The position numbers were made by a program, and so were the translations under genes. A stretch of DNA of 51,019 bases from Lishizhenia tianjinensis (lineage in GTDB: Bacteria > Bacteroidota > Bacteroidia > Flavobacteriales_D > Crocinitomicaceae): NCBI GenBank assembly GCA_943330745.2, contig CALQIX020000024.1:1-51019 (forward strand). The letters are read 5' to 3'. Shown in pieces: positions 46,407-51,019 of this stretch (its first letter is position 1; every line of letters starts with the position of its first letter). The notes below the pieces were generated by a model. That model searched no databases and had not been told where the DNA came from. It worked only from the letters and a program-made list of their open reading frames with translations.

Positions 46407-46637
46407 ATGGATACTGGAATTTTGGAAAATGGCTGCACGAACAGCGACTTTTTGTTGAACGTTAAAACCAAGAAAAACATTCGATTCAAAGCAGGGGCTG
46501 AACTAAGCTCTAGCGTGAACATCATGGATGTGAGCTTGGATGAGGACGTGACAGAAACGCACGAGTTCTTAGGAATCAGCATTCGATTGGGTTCAAAGAA
46601 CTGCCCGAAAGTTGATCCGATTGTAGCAAGCAATTAA
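46407..46637 (+). CDS. Small protein of unknown function, tandem paralogue A (76 aa)
   Basis: The product contains ENGCTNSDFLLNVKTKKNIRFK, then AGAELSSSVNIMDVSLDEDVTETHEF and a C-terminal SIRLGSKNCPK. It shares the blocks NGCTNSDF, LNVK, VRFK-like, AGAELSSSVN and an SKxC end with the 66-aa product at 47246, so the two are paralogues. No signal peptide or membrane helix is present; the pattern suggests a compact beta protein with two conserved Cys. No family is recognised. Confidence 0.8.
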   Translation: MDTGILENGCTNSDFLLNVKTKKNIRFKAGAELSSSVNIMDVSLDEDVTETHEFLGISIRLGSKNCPKVDPIVASN

Positions 46638-46943
46638 TTCTATCTTTCTTTTTCCGCAAAAGAAAGAAACAAAGAAAACTCGTCGCTGATGTTCAATTCA
46701 GGCGTTCCACTCATCAAACTTGACCGTTTCGGTGATCCTTCGGCTTCCTTACGGTACCCAAGTTTGAGTTTCGCTTCACTTTGAACGTGAACAAAAAGCG
46801 ACAGGGGATTTTGGGAAACAATTACACAACTTCGTCGTGTGGGTCCCAGTTGAATCTTTCAATGCGCGGGGATTTTGGGAGAGAATTAAGATTTTGGGGA
46901 AATATCATTTCAAAACAAAAATTAGATTTAAAAAAATAATTGA
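46638..46943. other. 306-bp non-coding stretch with repeats
   Basis: No gene is visible. It has a purine-rich segment (CAAAAGAAAGAAACAAAG), an inverted pair CAAACTTG/CAAGTTTG (46715-46722, 46759-46766) and the second copy of the ~70-bp direct repeat (46827-46897), which ends about 46 bp before the next gene. Confidence 0.6.
46827..46897 (+). repeat. ~70-bp direct repeat, copy 2
   Basis: This matches 46237-46305 with a handful of substitutions and two single-base length changes; both copies share TTCGTCGTGTGG and GAATCTTTCAATGCGC. The distance between copies is 590 bp, and each lies upstream of a small gene. Confidence 0.85.
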
Positions 46944-47135
46944 ATGCCACACGCACACGACCATACCACCGCTTGGGGAACACTGTCGGGAACTGTATTG
47001 ACAGTTTTAGCGACGATTGATTCCATGGATATAATTAAAACCGTGGTTCTGGCCATCATAGGTGCCAGCGTGAGTTTTTGCGTGAGCTTGTTTTGGAAAT
47101 GGGTTTGGGCTAGAATAAGACGGCCCTTCGATTAA
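46944..47135 (+). CDS. Small His-rich single-pass or two-pass membrane protein (63 aa)
   Basis: The product begins MPHAHDHTTAWGTLSGTVLT and has two hydrophobic segments (LSGTVLTVLATI and TVVLAIIGASVSFCVSLFWKWVW) and a basic end (ARIRRPFD). It resembles a second holin-like small membrane protein. I recall similar His-starting short proteins in Bacteroidota accessory loci. The last codons overlap the first unit of a 20-bp tandem repeat. A terminator lies 67 bp downstream. Confidence 0.75.
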   Translation: MPHAHDHTTAWGTLSGTVLTVLATIDSMDIIKTVVLAIIGASVSFCVSLFWKWVWARIRRPFD

Positions 47136-47162
47136 CTCAGGGTCCCTTCGACTAACTCAGGG
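47124..47162 (+). repeat. Two-copy tandem repeat, 20-bp period
   Basis: CCCTTCGATTAACTCAGGG (47124-47142) and CCCTTCGACTAACTCAGGG (47144-47162) differ at one position. Each unit is itself able to pair at its ends (CCCT/AGGG). The first copy supplies the final codons and stop of the 63-aa gene. Confidence 0.85.
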
Positions 47163-47201
47163 TTAAAATCCAAAGAAAAATGATTTATTGTTAAACGTTG
47201 A

Positions 47202-47231
47202 AATGCTCTCGGGAAACCGGGGGCATTTTTT
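47202..47231 (+). terminator. Intrinsic terminator before the 66-aa gene
   Basis: AATGCTCTCGG (47202-47212) pairs with CCGGGGGCATT (47217-47227) along 11 bp, two pairs being T-G, followed by a T-run. It would end transcripts of the 63-aa gene just before the start of the 66-aa gene at 47246. That gene therefore needs its own start signal or readthrough. Confidence 0.85.
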
Positions 47232-47245
47232 AAATCTTAGAAAAA

Positions 47246-47446
47246 ATGGAAAAAGTAATTGACAATGGTTGCACCAATTCTGACTTTGAGTTGAACGTGA
47301 AAAAGAAATCTGTTCGTTTTAAGGCAGGAGCTGAACTGAGTTCGAGCGTGAATAAAATGGATGTGGATGTCCATGAGGATATTACTAACGAAGCGCATGA
47401 ATGGAAAATCACGATGGTACTGAAGTCGAAACGATGTTCGAAGTAA
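47246..47446 (+). CDS. Small protein of unknown function, tandem paralogue B (66 aa)
   Basis: The product MEKVIDNGCTNSDFELNVKK continues with KSVRFKAGAELSSSVNKMDV and ends in KSKRCSK. It is clearly paralogous to the 76-aa product at 46407, sharing the two Cys and the AGAELSSSVN block. The start contexts are also alike (AATCTT...GAAAAATGGA). It lies between two terminators, 47202-47231 and 47463-47492. Function unknown. Confidence 0.8.
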   Translation: MEKVIDNGCTNSDFELNVKKKSVRFKAGAELSSSVNKMDVDVHEDITNEAHEWKITMVLKSKRCSK

Positions 47447-47462
47447 GTGTATTGGAAAGCAG

Positions 47463-47492
47463 AACGCCACTTGATGAGGTGGCGTTTTTTTT
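47463..47492 (+). terminator. Intrinsic terminator of the 66-aa gene
   Basis: AACGCCAC (47463-47470) and GTGGCGTT (47479-47486) form an 8-bp stem with an 8-nt loop, followed by eight T residues. It closes the small-protein locus on its right side. Confidence 0.9.
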
Positions 47493-47497
47493 ATTTT

Positions 47498-47576
47498 GTT
47501 TAACGTTTTACAACTGAGAGACGCAAGCTTCTCGATTGTGGTTGTTGAGCCCTTGGCTTTAAATTGATGTTACGTA
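47498..47576. repeat. Site A: attC-like boundary left of the Mrr-like gene
   Basis: GTTTAAC (47498-47504) matches the integron inverse core RYYYAAC, and GTTACGT (47569-47575) is one base off the core GTTRRRY. Between them short complementary pieces occur (CAAC/GTTG, GAGA/TCTC), but the stem is weak. TAACGTTTTACAACT (47501-47515) resembles TAACGTTTTGCAGCT at site B (48586-48600). GTTACGTA (47569-47576) is the inverted partner of TACGTAAC at 48582-48589 across the Mrr gene. Identity as a recombination site is inference. Confidence 0.45.
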
Positions 47577-47614
47577 CATTTAATTTTTTAATTAGGTTGT
47601 TCTTCTGATTCATC

Positions 47615-48547
47615 TTAGTTCCCTTCATTTTGAACAAAATTGTAGTCTTTAAATGGAAAAAACATTTCACTAATGTTTGGAAGTCCAGGTATACGAGTGA
47701 AAATTGTTTGTATTTGAGATACGGTAAATTTCAGGGCTTCCAAATTTAAATCTGCATTTTTATTTGGTGTTACAAGTCCAAAAATTACAGAATAACCGTC
47801 ATATGTTGCCACTGCTACAAACTCCGAATATTTGTCCATTTTGCATTCATGCATCATAACTGGTTCTCCATCCAAATCAACAAGAGCAGAAATATTTATC
47901 TCTTTGAGATTCGGGTACTTTTGAAATAACGTATCGTTTATCTGTTTTATTACTTCATCAAAGTTAAAATCGTCAGAGACTTTGTGATTTTCATCTATGT
48001 GAGGAAGAATAGTTCCATAAATATATTCATGCTTTTTGACAGCAGCATTCCAATCATATTTGTTGGGATAAATTTTTGCTAGTACATTAATTGTTGGATT
48101 TTTCGAGTTAACAATCCATTTTGGGTGAACTTCAAAGAAACAATCAATTGGTCCAAATTTCATAATAGCATGAAAACCCACAAATTCAGGTAACTCATCT
48201 AAGGTTAAAATTTTTAAATCAATTTCTGACTCTTCATTTTCCGCTCTTTTTTTTGCTGCCTTTGAATATCCTTTTTCTGTCACCATAATTCCTCGATCAG
48301 CACCTACATCGGCAAGAAAACCTATAAAACTTTCAACCGTTGTGATATTAATTTTCTTTGAAAAGCATTTAGAATCAACTACAGTTTTAACTGTTGTATT
48401 TCCAACTTTATTTATAAGTAGTGTGTCAATCTGACGTGATCGTTCAGATTTAATTCCTTTAATTGAAGTGTTGTATAGAATTTCTGAATTAGGATAAATC
48501 TCACGAAATCTTTCTAAAACTTTATGTTCATATAATTTCCAACTCAT
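47615..48547 (-). CDS. Mrr-like restriction endonuclease-fold protein
   Basis: The 310-aa product has an N-terminal PD-(D/E)xK domain (about 1-110): MSWKLYEHKVLERFREIYPN, RQIDTLL with Asp41, and VVDSKCF with Asp58-x-Lys60. These are followed by VESFIGFLADVGADRGIMVTEKGYSKAAKKRA, as in Mrr-type nucleases. The motif is DSK rather than the usual ExK or QxK. The remaining 200 residues (FHAIMKFGPIDCFFEVHPKW...) are not recognised and may be a sensing or binding domain. It is the only gene between sites A and B. A role in cutting foreign or modified DNA is an inference from the fold. Confidence 0.8.
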   Translation of the reverse strand: MSWKLYEHKVLERFREIYPNSEILYNTSIKGIKSERSRQIDTLLINKVGNTTVKTVVDSKCFSKKINITTVESFIGFLADVGADRGIMVTEKGYSKAAKKRAENEESEIDLKILTLDELPEFVGFHAIMKFGPIDCFFEVHPKWIVNSKNPTINVLAKIYPNKYDWNAAVKKHEYIYGTILPHIDENHKVSDDFNFDEVIKQINDTLFQKYPNLKEINISALVDLDGEPVMMHECKMDKYSEFVAVATYDGYSVIFGLVTPNKNADLNLEALKFTVSQIQTIFTRIPGLPNISEMFFPFKDYNFVQNEGN

Positions 48548-48581
48548 ATAAATTATTTCTTGTTTTAGGTTTTGATTATTT

Positions 48582-48722
48582 TACGTAACGTTTTGCAGCT
48601 ACCCGAAGGTGGCGATTTCGGAGCACTTAACTGTCAACCAAGCACAAACTTTGATAGAAGCACAATGCTTGATTTAACCACTGAACCGCCACTTTTGGGT
48701 AGGTGCTGTTGGCAGTAGTTAT
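48582..48722. repeat. Site B: imperfect stem-loop between the two defence-like units
   Basis: Outer arms GCAGCTACCCGAAGGTGGCG (48595-48614) and CGCCACTTTTGGGTAGGTGC (48687-48706) pair in blocks TACCC/GGGTA and GTGGCG/CGCCAC with small internal loops. They enclose about 72 nt. TACGTAAC (48582-48589) on the left repeats in inverse orientation at site A, and GTTGGCAGTAGTTAT (48708-48722) on the right repeats in inverse orientation at site C. Overall length (~140 bp) and layout resemble an integron attC site, but the core bases deviate from consensus. Confidence 0.55.
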
Positions 48723-48726
48723 TGTT

Positions 48727-49227
48727 TTACAGTCCATTTAATTCCGTTTCAACAATTGTCAATATGGGATGTAATGAGTTTAAGTAGTTTGTCATGGTAG
48801 ATGGAGAATGAAATGTTGTCGTTACTCCAGCAATAGAAGTATGTGCAACGGGATTTCTTAACGATGCCAGAGAACCAAGTTGAGATACTAAAATTTGATA
48901 AATTCCAAGTGTTGTTAATCTATTTTCAAACCTTTCAACATTAGTCAAGCCAATAATTCTAATAAGAATTGGTCTAAAATTACCCTTGTAGTCGCAACCA
49001 TATGTCTTACCTACAATTTCTTTTTCAAGGAGTTCAATATTTTTAGGATCAGCAATTCTAGCTCTTGCATATGTCAATGTTATATCGTCAATTACTAATT
49101 CTAACCAACCACAAAGCTCAAGTAATGCCAATTTTGAGTAATAGTCTTTATGGACTGGGTCAGCTGGATTGTCATAGAGCTTTTGAAGCTCCTTCAATAG
49201 ATCTTCTATCGGCTGTTTGGCTTGCAT
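48727..49227 (-). CDS. HEPN-domain protein, probable RNase partner of DUF262
   Basis: The 166-aa all-helical product carries the HEPN catalytic pattern Rx4H: Arg124 to His129 in LRNPVAHTS. A conserved-looking acidic helix (LALLELCGWLELVIDDIT) lies earlier. This is the layout of HEPN families such as MAE_28990/RiboL-PSP-HEPN, which are RNases in toxin-antitoxin and anti-phage systems. It begins 3 bp after the stop of the DUF262 gene, so the two are one operon. Lack of any added domain suggests the partner supplies sensing or inhibition. Activity is inferred from the motif. Confidence 0.78.
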   Translation of the reverse strand: MQAKQPIEDLLKELQKLYDNPADPVHKDYYSKLALLELCGWLELVIDDITLTYARARIADPKNIELLEKEIVGKTYGCDYKGNFRPILIRIIGLTNVERFENRLTTLGIYQILVSQLGSLASLRNPVAHTSIAGVTTTFHSPSTMTNYLNSLHPILTIVETELNGL

Positions 49228-49230
49228 AAC

Positions 49231-50298
49231 TTATTGAGCAAAACAATTTTTTGAAGCTGTTAATCTGTCTACTACTTTTTCTCTTGCAGAAAGACCTTCT
49301 TTTAAACTTTGTACACTATATTCAGGAAGTTCCTTGAAATTGTCGTAGAGCTGTTTTACTTTTTGAGGGCTTTCAGATTGTAGTTTTTCTAAATTTTGAG
49401 AAACTCCGAATAACAATCCTTCCAAAAAGGTTTTACCAAGTGAAGTCGCAGAAGTTTTATCAAAAATTATTTCATAAACTAGATTAGTTGTTTGATTGTA
49501 TAACTCCTTCATTGATATTTGAGCTTGTTCATCAATGTTCCGATTGTCGAACATATAATCATTTAGAAACTTTGAAAGCTTACCGTTATAGGAAATTAAT
49601 TTATCGTTAAAAGCATAAAAACGTAAAATCATTTCTTCATTTGCGAATCGTGATTTTAAACCAAATAGTTTTTTTGTTTCCGTTGATTTTGCAAGTGACT
49701 TTAATAAGGAGTTTAGAGTTCCATTGTATATGCAATTTCGTATTTCTTGATTATTCAGTTTAACTCCGCCTGAGTTTAGTCTGTGAAAAATTGTAAACAA
49801 ATATTCATTGTGCGTTGGTTTTGAGTAGTCACAACGGATAACTGTAACCGGAATCATTACATTTTGAACCCTGTCAAATAGGTCTTTAGATTTTGTTTTT
49901 ATTGTATGAACACTTTTACCTGATAGTTTTTCATCTATGTCATCAAGTTCGGATAATTTCCATTCATCATCGGAAAGAAAATTAATTATGCTGTTCATAC
50001 GTTGAAGACCATCAATTACTAATCTCTTGTCGGTTTTGTAATCGAGACTTATGCACATACTAGGAATAGGTAGTTGCTTAGTTAGACTATCTATAAATCT
50101 TGTTTGGTCTGGCTTTGACCAAACAATGTCTCTTTGAAAGTCAGGCTGTATCTCAAGTTGTTTCGACTGATATAATCTCAATAAGTCAGCACATGACCTT
50201 AATTCATTAAATGCAACTATATCATTAGGCGGCAATTCATTTGAACTGTCTTCAAACTGTTGAATTTCTTCGAGTTCTTTTAAGTTTTTATCTATCAT
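49231..50298 (-). CDS. DUF262 (ParB/GmrSD-N-like) domain protein
   Basis: The 355-aa product shows the DUF262 motifs QPDFQRDIVW (51-60), matching the PxFQRxxVW core, and VIDGLQRMNSI (94-104), matching DGxQR. These are the signature of the ParB/Srx-like NTP-binding fold found in GmrS. The C-terminal part (HRLNSGGVKLNNQEIRN, FYAFNDKLISYNGKLSKFLNDY) is helical, and the HNH-type DUF1524 nuclease of full GmrSD is absent. It is the first gene of a two-gene operon with a HEPN protein. A regulatory, nucleotide-sensing role for the HEPN effector is a plausible inference. Confidence 0.85.
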   Translation of the reverse strand: MIDKNLKELEEIQQFEDSSNELPPNDIVAFNELRSCADLLRLYQSKQLEIQPDFQRDIVWSKPDQTRFIDSLTKQLPIPSMCISLDYKTDKRLVIDGLQRMNSIINFLSDDEWKLSELDDIDEKLSGKSVHTIKTKSKDLFDRVQNVMIPVTVIRCDYSKPTHNEYLFTIFHRLNSGGVKLNNQEIRNCIYNGTLNSLLKSLAKSTETKKLFGLKSRFANEEMILRFYAFNDKLISYNGKLSKFLNDYMFDNRNIDEQAQISMKELYNQTTNLVYEIIFDKTSATSLGKTFLEGLLFGVSQNLEKLQSESPQKVKQLYDNFKELPEYSVQSLKEGLSAREKVVDRLTASKNCFAQ

Positions 50299-50321
50299 TT
50301 TTATTTGTTGTTGTCGTTTGT

Positions 50322-50401
50322 ATAATTACTGCCAACTTATTTATTTGCGCAACAAACCTTCGCCAGTCTAACCATAAAGCTTAGTATAAGCGAAAGTTTT
50401 G
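50322..50401. repeat. Site C: right boundary of the DUF262-HEPN unit
   Basis: ATAATTACTGCCAAC (50322-50336) is the reverse complement, with one mismatch, of the 15 bases at 48708-48722. It is followed by an imperfect hairpin CAAACCTTCGC (50353-50363) and GCGAAAGTTTTG (50390-50401). The pair of 15-mers brackets the whole operon with its upstream region. Confidence 0.6.
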
Positions 50402-50657
50402 TCTTTTAAACACTAAAATACATATAAAAATTAAGTGAGTTTTTTGTAAGAAATAGTCAAATTCGTGTAAATGCAAACGATGATTTTGGTGGAACGCTTA
50501 TTGGATATAGGATTTGGCGAGAGTAGGGGAGTTTTGGAAATGATGAAAAAATAGTATTTATACTAATAAAATTAGGGGTTTTTACTATTTAGGGAGTTGG
50601 TGTCCCCCACCCTATTTTGAAGGGATAAGGCGGGAGCTACCCGCCGAAACGCTGACG
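50402..50657. other. Non-coding stretch with hairpins
   Basis: This 256-bp stretch has no clear gene. It contains an 8-bp inverted repeat AAATAGTA/TACTATTT (50549-50556, 50583-50590) around an A/T-rich loop. A GC-rich perfect hairpin GGCGGG-AGCTA-CCCGCC lies at 50629-50645. Base composition changes abruptly near 50600, from very A/T-rich to about even. Confidence 0.5.
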
Positions 50658-50900
50658 ATGGAGGCGAAGACACCACTGCCAAAGATTGAAAAACATGACC
50701 TGACGATTGGAGCCCTCTGGCAACGAAAGATACTGCGAATGGATGAAACGCGCATGACGATAAAACTCCTCTTTGGGCATGGAAGCGAGGATGGACTTGA
50801 TAACTGCCGGATTGATGTGATACATGACCTTTTGGAGAAAAGGGGGAATGTATTCACAGCATTTCGGCAAGCTATTAGATTAGCATCTTTAAATAAGTAG
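50658..50900 (+). CDS. Unidentified 80-aa ORF
   Basis: The frame gives MEAKTPLPKIEKHDLTIGAL through to a C-terminal DVIHDLLEKRGNVFTAFRQAIRLASLNK, which reads as a plausible helical protein. The frame is open upstream of the ATG to at least 50598. The DNA is more GC-rich than the core genome. An equally long frame exists on the other strand (50637-50870) with natural-looking codons, so the coding strand is uncertain. No family is recognised. Confidence 0.3.
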   Translation: MEAKTPLPKIEKHDLTIGALWQRKILRMDETRMTIKLLFGHGSEDGLDNCRIDVIHDLLEKRGNVFTAFRQAIRLASLNK

Positions 50901-50970
50901 TGTTAAATTAGACATACTGAAGAACCAGAGAAGTTGAGGTGAACTAGTTCGACAAATAAGCTTAAGACTT

Positions 50971-51018
50971 CTACCGAGCATTAGTCCTCAACTCCTCCGG
51001 GTTCATGTACCATTTAGA
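50971..51018 (-). CDS. Possible truncated C-terminus of a gene entering from the right
   Basis: On the minus strand the frame from the window edge reads SKWYMNPEELRTNAR then TAG. The composition looks protein-like, but 15 residues are too few to identify. The segment overlaps an inverted repeat AGTTGAGG/CCTCAACT (50932-50939, 50986-50993), so it may simply be non-coding. Confidence 0.2.
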   Translation of the reverse strand, partial: SKWYMNPEELRTNAR

Positions 51019-51019
51019 A

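Noticed and set aside
47230..47470. Minus-strand frames opposite the 66-aa paralogue
   Set aside because: The plus-strand frame is supported by the paralogue at 46407; the antisense frames are mirror images of the same conservation.
50637..50870. 77-aa minus-strand frame starting at TTG
   Set aside because: Codons look natural, but the frame is closed just upstream, starts only at TTG and competes with an equally plausible plus-strand frame; neither can be decided, so only one is listed at low confidence.

Overview
The window is chromosomal DNA from a member of the Bacteroidota, most likely order Flavobacteriales. The evidence is Por/type IX secretion C-terminal sorting domains, a MurF-alanine racemase fusion, a DnaE with a fused N-terminal exonuclease, DUF983 and DUF4159 proteins, A/T-rich intergenic DNA and promoters of the TTTG-N19-TANNTTTG type. 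A Crocinitomicaceae/Fluviicola-like source is my guess only. There is no rRNA, CRISPR array or complete insertion sequence. Three tRNA genes (His, Gly, Leu) are present.

From 1 to about 44 kb the window is core genome. In order it holds: the tail of a T9SS-secreted protein; superoxide dismutase and heme A synthase; a three-gene operon with an M28 peptidase; thymidine kinase overlapping murF-alr; an unusual tRNA-His; an ElaA acetyltransferase, an M13 peptidase and a DUF4159 protein in one run; a tRNA-Gly/tRNA-Leu operon; a lipoprotein; a large TPR protein coupled to an outer-membrane barrel; an FtsE-like ATPase and an ArsC/Spx-like protein; a CotH-family T9SS protein; mnmA; an SLC13 transporter; a subtilase; metF; DUF983 with a Crp-family regulator; a CtpA-type protease; dnaE; a translationally coupled feoB operon; an ABC exporter with a cytosolic binding-protein-like partner; rfaE2; panD; and small envelope proteins. 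Genes are tightly packed, and several convergent pairs share their stop codons.

From about 44.1 kb the character changes. The DNA has repeats and longer gaps, and is visibly richer in GC between 45.0 and 47.4 kb. That stretch holds five small or medium proteins that I read as a Bacteroidota family cluster of unknown function: a 249-aa cytosolic protein, two short membrane proteins, and a pair of tandem paralogues of 76 and 66 aa. A ~70-bp direct repeat and other repeats are interspersed.

From 47.5 to 50.4 kb lies a defence-like segment read on the minus strand. It has a single-gene unit encoding an Mrr-like endonuclease and a two-gene unit encoding a DUF262 (ParB/GmrSD-N-like) protein and a HEPN protein with an Rx4H motif. 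Each unit is bracketed by its own short inverted repeats, 15 bp (14/15 matching) for DUF262-HEPN and 8 bp for Mrr. An imperfect stem-loop lies between them. This resembles integron attC cassettes without a visible integrase and is the best candidate here for an undescribed system. The last 700 bp hold hairpins, an unidentified short ORF and a possible truncated C-terminus.
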